Below, one piece after another: positions 32,175 to 42,004 of a DNA stretch of 64,000 bases; positions within the stretch are counted from its first letter, which is position 1; every line of letters starts with the position of its first letter. This stretch comes from Lotus japonicus (Eukaryota; Streptophyta; Magnoliopsida; Fabales; Fabaceae). The notes under the pieces are model-generated. The model saw nothing but the letters and a program-made list of their open reading frames with translations. It was not told where the DNA came from and ran no database searches. Position numbers and translations under genes: made by a program. The stretch spans positions 28,633,780-28,697,779 of the forward strand of contig NC_080041.1 of NCBI RefSeq assembly GCF_012489685.1, read 5' to 3'.

Positions 32175-32985
32175 GGCGAAAAAGTAAAATATCTTCTATT
32201 TTCCTCCATTAGTGGCCGAGAATTGAGGAGAGAAGGAGGGGAGGAGATTTTCGCCAAAACTCGACCAATCTTCGCGCAGTTCGTCCCTACTTCTAGGTAT
32301 TGAGGTAACTAGCATGATTCCTACTTCTGTTTACTGTTTCTGTTGCGTTTCTGAAGTCGTTTCTGTGCTCACAGTTTTGAGCTTTTTCTAAAATTGTCCG
32401 ATTTCTTCGATTTCTTGCTTGGGTTATGTTCTCTAGGTTCCCAAGAGCCTAAAACCTCTGTCAGTAAACTCTGATTGTGATCCAGTTGACAGGGATCTGA
32501 AAAACTGATTCAAAACCCTTTTTGTCTCACAGTTCAAAACTTTATTGTCGAAAAGCTATAATCTGACTTCGTGCCTTTAGGATTTGTTGTCACGGATGTC
32601 ATGAGGATCATTGCTGTCAAATTTGTTTTCAGAACTGATAACTTTGAAGTTTTGAGCCTTTATTTTGGACCAAAATGCCCCTGGATAGCCGTATTTCGAC
32701 CCGATTGTCCGAAAATTGTTCTGACAGTTTCTTTGCCTTAGTTTTACCCTAAAACTACCTTGTAAACAGATTTGATCGAAGAAAAAGGGCCGGAGCTCTT
32801 TTTCCTTTGAGGTCGTGGGCTATTTCCTTTAGGGGGGAGTTTTTCGTTTTCGAAAACTTCGTATTTTCGTAACCTATGTAACCGGATGTCGTATTTTGAA
32901 GCTTTAATGCTTTGTCTATCGTTTATGTATTGTATTGCGATCGAACTAATCGATTTTGTTTGGTTTCTGCTTTGTTTTTTCCGAG

Positions 32986-33063
32986 GTTCAGTTGAGGGAA
33001 CTTTGGAAGACTCAGAGCAATTGTTTGAGGAGAACTTTGTTTGCGAAGCTGGAACAGCTCGAG
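32986..33063 (+). other. candidate 78-nt internal exon in G1 LTR
   Basis: Preceded by a T-rich acceptor (TTTGTTTTTTCCGAG) and followed by GTTAGG. Exactly 78 nt, phase 1 to phase 1, no stop in the frame that reads EDSEQLFEENF. It lies in the position of the 78-nt candidate exons in the solo LTR and G3 LTR. Confidence 0.45.
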
Positions 33064-33576
33064 GTTAGGGCAACTTACTATATTTAGCTATGATCGCATG
33101 ATAGGCGTCGATAAATTCGACTTATATTTTATCTGATGTTGATTATGATGATGAGTTGATGTTATGATGCTTTACCATAACTTGTGATGTTGTGTTATTG
33201 ATGGATTGTGCGTTTTGACGCGATTTCGGAGTGGGCAATCTCTGAACTGGTTAAAGTTGGTGTTTTGGGTTGGATGAACAACCCTAGGCAAGTTCAAACG
33301 AGGGGTTTGAGGCTTAGCCATTTGTTGGGATTCGTTTGAATACTTAGACTTTCCCCGGGAAACTTCTTTTGGAGGGTTTTGGAAAACTTAGAATGACTAG
33401 AATTTCGAAAACTAGAGACTTTGGGAGACTTAGACTTAGAGAAGTAAACTCATAACCTGACTAATTCAGTTCGAAACGTTTTTACTAAATGAATAATCGT
33501 TGGAGAATTGGAGGGGAAAATATTTACGAAAGACGAGGAAAAGTCGACTTTTGTTGTGGGTTTGGAGAGTTTTGGA

Positions 33577-33581
33577 ATTGG
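33577..33581. repeat. target-site duplication ATTGG (left) of the solo LTR
   Basis: Repeated at 37589-37593. Removing the LTR and one copy restores a continuous G1 LTR sequence. Confidence 0.92.
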
Positions 33582-34288
33582 TGTAAGGCCCGAGTTTTTA
33601 AGTTTATGCTAAGTGAATAAACTTCTTATTCACGATTAGGGTTGATGTAATGTGAAGGGAAACCTGAACGAAAGTTTATTAAATGAAATATATTTATGAA
33701 GGAGAAAGTTCAGGAAAAGTTCAAGGATTCCATTATGATCGATAAAAGTTATAGCACGAACGTTTTACGCTTAAACCTAGGTCAGAAACCCTAGTATATA
33801 GCTAATTTTCACTTTTAGGCACGATGGCAGTTAATTCCAAAAATCTTCAGAGAAATGTTAGAACTTCTCTTTTTCCATATATCACAATCGTTTCGAGGCG
33901 AAACTCTAGGATCTACGAACGTCCGATTCCAATCATCGGAAGTTTGCCGAAACCGAATCCCTGGTATTTCAAAACCCTAGAATTTCTCGACTATGAAGAC
34001 TTTTTCTATTCAGAGCTTCAAATGAATATTCCACACACGTACACCCATTTCTCTTGATGATTTCAATCTTTCTTCCGAAGGAAGTTTTCCATTCCGACAT
34101 TCGATGCAAAAAGCAACTTATCGGGTAAAATAGTTTTATACCGACTATGCTTTAGTTGCCAAAAACACAAGGAGACCTCTTTATAGTTTTGGAACTCTTT
34201 TGCCAAAACATATCTATTAATTCATGGAGAATGAAGTCGGAAAAATCAGATTCGCGAAACTTTCATTTTCCCGCGAATTTCCAACCTT

Positions 34289-34294
34289 TATATA
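34289..34294 (+). promoter_or_regulatory. solo LTR TATA box
   Basis: TTTATATATAGC in an otherwise mixed-composition region. It is followed by about 145 nt without ATG up to the candidate donor CGAG|GTATAG (GT at 34438). The same arrangement occurs in the G3 LTR (TATA at 52312-52319 on minus). Confidence 0.6.
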
Positions 34295-35111
34295 TAGCAA
34301 AGAAAGGAAGAAAAACACAAATTCTCCTCCATTTTCTCTCCCAAAACCGCGGCCAAGAACAAGGAAGAAGGAAGAAGAGTTTTTCTTCATCGTTTGCTTG
34401 ATCGTCGATCAATCAGTTGCTACTTCAAGGCTTCGAGGTATAGTCGCTAATCCTTACCTCTGATTGCTTTTTCCATAGCTTTTCTATAGGGTTTTCTGAG
34501 CGGATAGTTTATGGGTTTTTGCAAAACTATCCTGAATCTTTCATTTCTGATTCTAAACCTCTTCCTTATGCGCCCAAGATCACTTCTGCCGGGTTAGATT
34601 TTCCGTTATGTCGCCGGAATTCCGCCGGAATCAATTTGAGCCTAAAATACCCATTTTTGGAGTTTTTGGTGTAAAGCTTCAACCTTTAGGCTGAAAACTA
34701 TCGCCTTAGCTTAGTGCTAGTAGGATTAGTTGTCATAAACGTCGTTGGTGACGTCCCTGCAAAATTTTATTTTTGGGATTTCAGTTTTGAAAAATCCTAA
34801 GTTAAAAATCATGACCAAAATACCCCTGCGACAGTTTTTGATCCGATAATTTTTCCGAGTTCAGAATACCCTTAGTTACGGCTTATGAAAGCATAGGAAC
34901 CAAGTTTGATCGAAGAAAAATCGAGCCCTATAATTGCACAAAGTGGTCGAGCCCTATTAGGGGGGAGGAGGAAAATTTCCTTTTCCGAAAACTTGTCTTT
35001 CGCGCTAGTTTATCGTACCTTAGGGTATAGATTACTTCGAGTAACCTTAGTAAGTATCGATAGCTTAGTTTTCGATAGATTCTGATAGTATTCTGTGATT
35101 TTATTGTAAAG

Positions 35112-35189
35112 GTGCTTTTGAGGATTTCCCCGAGGACCAACACTTTGAGAGCGAGGAAGCACTAGTTGATCATTCTGGAGAACTTTCAG
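35112..35189 (+). other. candidate 78-nt internal exon in solo LTR
   Basis: Acceptor TATTGTAAAG|G and donor TTTCAG|GTGAGG flank 78 nt with an open frame (FEDFPEDQHFESEEA). The G3 LTR has the same 78 nt length, boundaries and open frame at 51418-51495 (minus). The two differ at 22 of 78 sites by hand count, although the following ~75 nt are identical. Confidence 0.5.
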
Positions 35190-35819
35190 GTGAGGGCTTC
35201 TCACTGAATCTCTAGTTAATGCTTAGGGTCGATGTTTCGACATTGTTTACTGTTTATGCACTGGAATTGTGTGTGATTGGAAAATGTTTTCTGAGGCTTC
35301 GGCTGACAATGTAGATGATTCATCTACTGAATGTTTTTGAGATTGTCTTACATGCTATGTGCTATGTGGGTAATCTAGGATGTGTGGTGCATGCTTTATA
35401 TGCTAAGTGCTAAGTGTTCATGATGCGATTTATTGATATATGACATGTTGTTGATTGTGATGATTTAAATATGCTCTGTACTGGAATCTGAGATTCTGAA
35501 TGGTGAGAATAGCGGGCAGGTCATGCCGATTTTATTTTGAGAGTTTTGAGAAAGTTTGATAGGACGAACGAGGTTCGGGCCTTAATTTTGTTTAGTGGAT
35601 CGAGACATCCTCTGGAAGCGACTTGGGATTGGGAGATCCTGAAAATGTATAAGACTTGCGATAAGACAAAATGGAATCTATTTTATAAAGAAAATTCATA
35701 AGACCTTAAATAACCTCAAAATCTTTAAGTAATGATAACAACCTCGAAGGAAGGCATTGGAAGTCCAATCATAGTTTTGGAAAAACGAGGAGTGTCGTCG
35801 GATCCAAGTGTTGAGTTTG

Positions 35820-35945
35820 TTGTTGTGCTGTTGGAGCAGCGTTTGTTGTTGTGCTGTTGGAGCAGCGTTTATTGTTGTGCTGTTGGAGCAGCGTTTGTTA
35901 TTGTGCTGTTGGAGCAGCGTTTGTTGTGGTGCTGTTGGAGCAGCT
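35820..35945 (+). repeat. minisatellite GCTGTTGGAGCAGCG in solo LTR
   Basis: Five copies of a unit of about 27 bp (TGCTGTTGGAGCAGCGTTTGT). Each unit contains the small palindrome GCTG-TTGGAG-CAGC. The G3 LTR has a related array at about 45778-45940. The ORFs crossing it are by-products of the repeat. Confidence 0.85.
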
Positions 35946-36617
35946 ATGTGTCGTTATGAAGTGTGTCTTTTGGTCGCAGAATCGACTTTACCTTAGGGTA
36001 AGCTTTTAGAGACTTTAACTTCCCTAGCACACGTGGCGACGTGTCGAGTGAGGACGGAGACGTTGTTTGACTAATCATTTTGCATACATGCAACATTAAT
36101 GAGGTATTAACACAGGACGTACTCTGGACCCCGTCGGTTTCCAAAATGGTCATAAGACCCGGAATGCCGTGAAAGAGCGTTTGTAGACGTCTCTTGTAGC
36201 AGACCGAAATGGCAGACCTACGGGTTTACTGCTGATCTGACTACCCCTGTTGGAGTAAGAGGCACGCGGGCCGAAATGGCTCCACCGTGGCTGGTGTTAG
36301 GGCTGATCCGTTTGATGTCCATCCCTTTCCGGAATGCATGTGGTTGACTGGGTTAACCTGCATACATATCATGCAACATGCATACTAATTTAGTTGTTGA
36401 GTGTGATTGGTAATTGTTAAACCTATTTGGAACAAGCTATCTGCTATTATTGTGTTTATGTTATTGTGGAACATGCAACCCTAGGAATGACATCTTTAGC
36501 TATAAGCCTAAGTGGCTATCTATTATTTGTACCTATTGGGTTTATTATCTACATAGTTCTTTAGAGTTGACCCTCGTGTCTTCTGTGTGTGCTTTGGCGG
36601 ACAACGCCTTTTGTCAG

Positions 36618-37097
36618 ATGAATATTGCGGACTGGTTCACCATGGTCCACCCTTCGGGGGGGATTAGGTACGAGATGATAGATCAGGACGACCCCGGGTC
36701 GTGGGTGGTTGACCTCGCGAGCCACCGAGCGACGTATTCGGGGCGCATCATGGAGGACCACGTGGACAGTGGAGGACTCTTGAGGTCAGGAGTGTTGAGG
36801 CGATGCTCTATCAGCTTCAACTTGCCACCGGGCGTTCACTGCGGACCAGGATTCGGAGGAGCACCGCCGCCACCGTCATCTTCAGACGAGGAGGATCCCT
36901 CAGAGGAGATTCCAGTGGGAGTGCCTTCGGCAGGGTCTAGTGCACCCTCTGTTGCGATCATTGATGATCAGGGTTCGGGCCCTAAGCCCGTGAGTCCAGC
37001 ATCGGAGCGCACTGCGGTTGCGAGGGGAGGACGGATAGGGCTGGTAGACTTGGTCGTTCTGGATTCTGATTCAGACGTCGATCATGCTAGCACATAG
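36618..37097 (+). CDS. candidate LTR-encoded protein (159 aa), unrecognised
   Basis: The ATG is the first codon after a strong acceptor (GCCTTTTGTCAG|ATG), and the spliced leader predicted upstream contains no ATG. The protein reads MNIADWFTMVHPSGG, then a hydrophilic body (DDPGSWVVDLASHRATYSG, SISFNLPPGVHCGPGFGG), a Pro/Ser/acidic linker, and an acidic end (LDSDSDVDHAST). I do not recognise a family. The G3 LTR keeps the acceptor and the start (MSIADWFTMVYPSG) but has an internal deletion of roughly 330 bp. G2 has a 36-codon acidic ORF placed the same way. Being inside a non-coding LTR argues for caution. Confidence 0.35.
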   Translation: MNIADWFTMVHPSGGIRYEMIDQDDPGSWVVDLASHRATYSGRIMEDHVDSGGLLRSGVLRRCSISFNLPPGVHCGPGFGGAPPPPSSSDEEDPSEEIPVGVPSAGSSAPSVAIIDDQGSGPKPVSPASERTAVARGGRIGLVDLVVLDSDSDVDHAST

Positions 37098-37593
37098 TTT
37101 TGAGTGTTGGTATGAGCTCCTCGAGTTAGGATTAGTGTAGGAGTAGAGTTTTAGCTCTGACAGTCTTGCTTCATTTGTTACTTAGGGGACAGGGTAGATC
37201 CACCTATAGCTTTTTGTGTGGTTTCCTTACGGGAATCACAGAGAGTTGGTTGGACTTAGGAGGTCTTATTTTCAGGCCATTGGGTCAGCTGATTTTCAGT
37301 TTTGAGGGATGGTGTTGCGGGCACTTCACCCTTTTCATTTGGTTTGTATATATTGCCTACGGGCGTTGCACTTTTCTTTCCGTCACTGGAGGTTACTCGT
37401 GACGAGGTTGTTACTTACAGCGGGGGCTGTTTATATATTGTATATTAGTTCTATTGCTTTTCGCTTTTGGGTTTTATTTAATTCAGTCTTGTCTTAGTTA
37501 TTATCGGAAAAAAAAAATATTTCACGTTTTTCCGCATTAAGTTTACTTTTGGTTACTAAAGTGACGCCACCGAAATCGGGGTGTTACAATTGG

Positions 37594-39060
37594 GAAAGCC
37601 ACTAAGGTGAGCTATGGTGATGATTGAAAGTCACCGAGTACTCTAGTACTCCTGGTAGTGTTGTTCGAGTCGTGTTGTATTGACCGGCACAGACTCTGGG
37701 TTTTGGTTTGTGGGTTTTGTGGTGGGAGTTGTGTTGTATTGACCGACACTAACTCTTGGGTTGTTTTGAGTTTTGGGTTTGAGCTAAACACTTATGTGGT
37801 GAGGACGAGTCGTGGTTTTTATAATCATATTGCACACGTGCATATACGCGATGAAGTGCCAAGTGGAGTACTTCGGTATAGCAGGAAGTAACGATCAGCC
37901 ATGCAGAGTTGAATCGGTCCCGACTATATCTGGCACAACAGGAGGTAACGATCATCCATGTAGAGTTGTATCGTGCCTGTTGATGTTCGGCATAGCAAGC
38001 AGAAATGGTCAAACCATGTAGAGTTTGTACCGTCTTGACTATAGCCAAAGGTGATAAGCGACGCCCGAGCAGAAATGGTTAAACACGGGGCCAGTGTTAC
38101 GACCGTCTCGAGGTGCCCAGCCTATAAGTGGCAATACCGTTGGTTTGTCCCGTCGCCAAGCAGAGTGACGTCGTTGATTTGTTCCGTCGCCAAGCAGAGT
38201 GACGTTGTCGAGTTGTTCCGTCGCCAAGCAGAGTGACGTTGTTGATTTGTTCTGTCGCCAAGCAGAGTGACGTTGTTGGTTTGTTCCGTCGCCGAGCAGA
38301 GTGACGTTATTCGGGTTTGTGTCAGCATATTCTGCATTGACACAATACATCTTATTATGATTGACGTTGCATGACATATCATGCACTCTAACTATAGTTG
38401 TTGAGATATGATAATTTGATGTTGATAAACATCGTTAGGTACTGATGATTGAATTGTGTAAGAGATTCGATAACATGCTATGTATATCCCTTAGGGTAGG
38501 CAATACATAACTTATATGTATATATATACAACATATGTATATACCCCTTTTATCGCATGTTGATTGTATATCTACTGTATTCTGTAAGTTGACCCTCGCA
38601 CCTTGGCTTTGTTTGTATGTTTGTGCTTGGGCGGTCGGCCTGCTGCCAGGCGTCCGTTAGCCGGTTCGTGGTGATTCGTTGTGCGGGAAAGACCCGGAGC
38701 GAAATGACTATTACTAAAGCTTTCGACGAGGACCCGGACTTTATGCCTGATCGAGGGAGGGTCGATGATAGTTGTGTGGGTTATGGGTGGTTAGAGTCTT
38801 TTGAGTTGGTTGTTACTGTAATAGCTCTGATTCGTTTGCTTTTGGGACAGGGTAGGTTCCCGACGCATGGCTTTTGTGTGGTTCTCTTACTGAGGGATCA
38901 CAGTGAGTCAGTCGGACCATAGGGGTCTTTGCTTAGGCCATTTTGAGGCCGACTTTCTCCTAGTGGGTTGTACTTGTAAACTTTCTTACTCACACTTCTG
39001 GGTCTGTATATATTTGCCTACGGGCACACTATTTTGGAGTCACTGCGAGTGCGCGTGACG
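37594..39060 (+). other. G1 3' LTR continuation with 32-bp tandem repeat
   Basis: Five to six copies of a unit of about 32 bp (CCGTCGCCAAGCAGAGTGACG...) occupy about 38140-38310. After GTTGACCCTCG a candidate acceptor (CTGCTGCCAG|GCG, about 38648) resembles the one in the solo LTR. The ORF from 38704 (MTITKAFDEDPDF) is short and weak. Confidence 0.55.
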
Positions 39061-41764
39061 TGGTAAGGCCCTAAGTTCAACTTGGAACAAATTTTATGGA
39101 AGTTTGAATAAAATTGAAGTTTTTAGCTAATGTTTGATAACTGGCAGATTAGAACTGTCAACTTGTGCGAATTTTTAGAGGGTCTTAACGACTTCATTTG
39201 GGAAAACTTCCTTCATGGGAGTTGTAGCCCGTTAAGTTAAGAAAATTCTCGACGTGGTTTCGTGTAAATCCGATATCTGTAGCTCCAGATATCCCTGTTT
39301 TAATGAGCAAAGGTCGGGCTGTACAGTACCAGCGAACTAGATGAGGAGTTTTTATTTTAATTCCGATTTTGCTTCTGTTTTTACATAGAAGGACTTGGGT
39401 TTTAATTGAGTTTAGACCAGATTAAGAACTAAACTGATGGGCCAAGGGTTCGGGCTTGAAAAGAATATTGAAACCCTAGCCCACTTTGCATGGGGTTTAG
39501 TCTTGAGGGGGGAAAACCCTGTTCTTTCACAATCAGAACAGAACCTGCACAAACTCACGTAAGAACAGAAAGGGAAGCATACAGAAGAGAGAAAAGAGAG
39601 AACTCGAGAGAGAGCAAGAGAAGCCGCCGCCGCCCAAGCGATAACCATCATCGTGTAGCGCGCGCAAGGGAGTGGAGGAGGTCGCGCGCGAGGGAGAGAA
39701 GAGGGACGGCGAGAGAAGCTGAGAACGTGGACAGCAACGTTTCTGAACCGTGTTCATCACCAAAGCTTCTTCTATTCAGACCAAGAACCCAAGGTAAGGG
39801 CTGGTCCTAGGATTGGGTAGATTGCCTAGGGTATTTGCCATGTTTTACTATGAGAAAAGCCATGAACATGATTGCTTTTGCTAGAGTTTTGTGTTCATGA
39901 TGCTTGCTGTTTTTTTCTGCCTTGAGATCTTGATGTTTTGCTTCTGATTTGAGATGAAATGTTGATGCCATGATTCTCCATTAATCATCACTACAACTAC
40001 CGTTTCTTCTATGACTTTGCTTGATTAAAATGATTGAAGATTTATATGCTTAGATCTGCCTTTTGTGCTAGAATTGATGGTTATCTTGGTTCTGGAAATT
40101 TAAGCATGATATATGATATATGATATGTGGTTCTTGCTGCTGGAATATGGTTTAAAACTCTGGGACTTGAATGGTTGAAAAATTAATTTGAAGGCAAAAG
40201 TATCTCTGCCAGTTTCCTGTACTGGACAGCGAGTTTTGGAGCTTAATTACACCTAATTCGGGGTCTCAAATGAAAAAGGGATAAACTGGAAAATTGTAGA
40301 TTTTCGAATTAGCTTTCTATGCATATAAAGAACATAATTTTTGGTCTAGTAATGAGGTCTGGAGGTCGATCTTAGTGACTGTTGCACCTGCTGTTCTTCC
40401 TGTACCGGACAGCAAGCTTTAAGGCCTAATATCACCTAATTCTAGATCTCAAATGGAAAAGTGATAAACTATAAAAGTGTAGAGTTTCGAATTATCTTTC
40501 CAGTCATGTATCATGTGAATTTTGTGGCTAAGTATTGCGGTCTGTAGACCAGTTTTAGTACACGCTGAACCTGTTGTCCAAAAACACTAAATTTGAGAAA
40601 TTGTTGGAAATGTTAGTAACATGTGATTAGGGACCTTTGTGAGATTTTTATATGATGATATCTGTAAACTGAGCCTCTGGAATTTGTAAATAATTTGTGA
40701 ATTTGGGAGGCCCTGATTATTTCTATGTTTTGCATGAAGTTTAGTTGTGACTTGTTTAGGAGGTCGCTCACCCAGCTGTAATTCCTCCTAGTGTGACTGT
40801 TATTTCTTGACGTTGTAATCTGATATGATATTAACTCATAAGACTCTAGGATTGACATTAGAGCCTTAAACACCAAGAGAATGAATTTATAACTCGCTTG
40901 CAAGTAAATGTGATAAAACGGTCATAGGTCTAGTGAGACTATGGACCATGAGAACGATGGTACCTTGCACGCGAGGGAGTTATTTGGGTTGACTGCGGTC
41001 TCCCGTGAACCTTGTGGGCCGGTGTGGCTTCACGTGATTTGGTTGACTGCGGTCACCGTGAACTTTTGTAGATCATTGCGGCTCCACGTGATTTGGTTGA
41101 CTGCGGTCACCGTGATAACCGTGCCTCTGCGGAAGCACGAAGATGGCCATGGAAGTTTTGGTGGGTTGTGTGAAGTGAGATTCCGTTAGTAACTGACTCT
41201 TTCCCATAAAAGACATATAATGTACTTATATTATATATGTTGTTGTTGATTTTGTCATTATCATTCTTTTGTTGGACCTGACCCTGCTTGTTTGCTATGT
41301 GTTTATTTGGGGGGGGTAGATGGTCGTGAAGATAATGGCGATGACTCATTCTTGGGAGTTGATGCTACGTGACGTGCCAATACCGGAGGACGACTACACT
41401 TCAGAGGAAGAGGAAGAGGCTAAGGAATAGGGTTTGGGTTGAGAGTCTTTTGTTTTCTGTTGGGGTGGAGAGTTTCCGAAGTGTTGGTATCGCACAATTT
41501 TATTGCTTAAATTCGAATGAACAAGTTTTGATGTAATCTTTATTTTCATTCAGGCCTTTGATTCGTACTCTTTACAGTTGGTTATTTAAAAAGTTTTACG
41601 ATGTTGGTTACTTCCGCGTGTTTTTGGAAAGGTTATGTTTCAAGAGTTTTCGTAAAATGAAAGGTTTGTCATTAATTGAAGATTAATAAGTGAATCGACG
41701 AAAATTCTTTACGAAAATTGGTTAATTAGTTACTGTGTAACACTCGAGAAATCGGGGCGTTACA
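39061..41764 (+). repeat. G2 5' LTR (about 2.7 kb)
   Basis: Starts TGGTAAGGCCC (the exact first base is uncertain because TGG also continues the G1 LTR) and ends GGCGTTACA before the primer site. It contains a ~185-bp direct duplication (about 40205-40390 and 40393-40575, each with CACCTAATTC...TCTCAAATG) and a ~57-bp repeat (GGTTGACTGCGGTCACCGTG, three copies at about 40988-41120). A candidate donor CCAAG|GTAAGG lies at 39793. Confidence 0.8.
41320..41430 (+). CDS. candidate short acidic ORF in G2 LTR (36 aa)
   Basis: The ATG directly follows a TAG acceptor-like end (GGGGGGGTAG|ATG). The product ends PEDDYTSEEEEEAKE. It is listed only because position and acidic end parallel the candidate protein in the solo LTR. 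It could easily be chance. Confidence 0.2.
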   Translation: MVVKIMAMTHSWELMLRDVPIPEDDYTSEEEEEAKE

Positions 41765-41767
41765 TTG

Positions 41768-41779
41768 TGGTATCAGAGC
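41768..41779 (+). other. G2 primer-binding site (tRNA-Met type)
   Basis: TGGTATCAGAGC three bases after the LTR end. The following 240 bp is leader without coding sequence. Gag, which should come next, is absent. Confidence 0.85.
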
Positions 41780-42004
41780 TCTGGTTGAGAAACCAGAGCA
41801 CTAAGGGTTTTGGGATCACGAGTTTCCGAACTCGTTGATGTTTTTGTTTTGATAAAGATGCTTTCAAAGTTCCGCGGTGAGGTTGGGTAGACTTGTGTGC
41901 TAAGATGTTTGCTTGGCTGTGAGATTATCTGTAGTTAGTATCATTGCCGTGATACTTGAGACTAAGTGTTTGATTATATTAAGATGTTTGAACTCTGAGA
42001 TCGA

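Larger units (their letters stand above)
33582..37588 (+). repeat. solo LTR of a G3-family gypsy element (4007 bp)
   Basis: Starts TGTAAGGCCC, ends GGTGTTACA, and is flanked by ATTGG on both sides with no internal element sequence. It is therefore a solo LTR left by recombination between the two LTRs of one insertion. It is homologous along its length to the minus-strand G3 LTR (44317-53036, without TRG-2). A TATATA box lies at 34289-34294 and a minisatellite at about 35820-35945. Confidence 0.93.
27080..39060 (+). mobile_element. G1: non-autonomous Ty3/gypsy element (Del/Tekay-like)
   Basis: A 5' LTR remnant, primer site, gag, a long non-coding spacer, a vestige of the pol C-terminus, a purine tract, and a 3' LTR that carries the solo LTR and is cut by G2. 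The lineage is inferred from the gag type, the multi-kilobase LTRs and the pol-tail style. RT and integrase are absent. Confidence 0.78.
31517..39060 (+). repeat. G1 3' LTR, interrupted by solo LTR and cut by G2
   Basis: Starts TGTAAGACC after the purine tract. The TATA box TATAAATA is at 32167-32174. The solo LTR occupies 33582-37588, and the G1 sequence resumes at 37594. A 32-bp tandem repeat lies at about 38140-38310. The right end (GACACC...GTGTTACA) is missing because G2 begins at 39061. Confidence 0.8.

Noticed and set aside
33824..34057. 77-codon ORF (MAVNSKNLQRNVRTS...) in the solo LTR, repeated in G3 at 52561-52794
   Set aside because: It lies upstream of the TATA box in U3. Similarity reflects overall LTR identity, and G1 does not keep the frame.
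35732..35996. Cys/Leu/Val-rich ORFs across the GCTGTTGGAGCAGC minisatellite
   Set aside because: The protein repeats are translations of a tandem DNA repeat in several frames.
39490..39810. Arg-rich 106-codon ORF in the G2 LTR
   Set aside because: Low-complexity purine-rich leader sequence. It runs across a likely splice donor at 39793.
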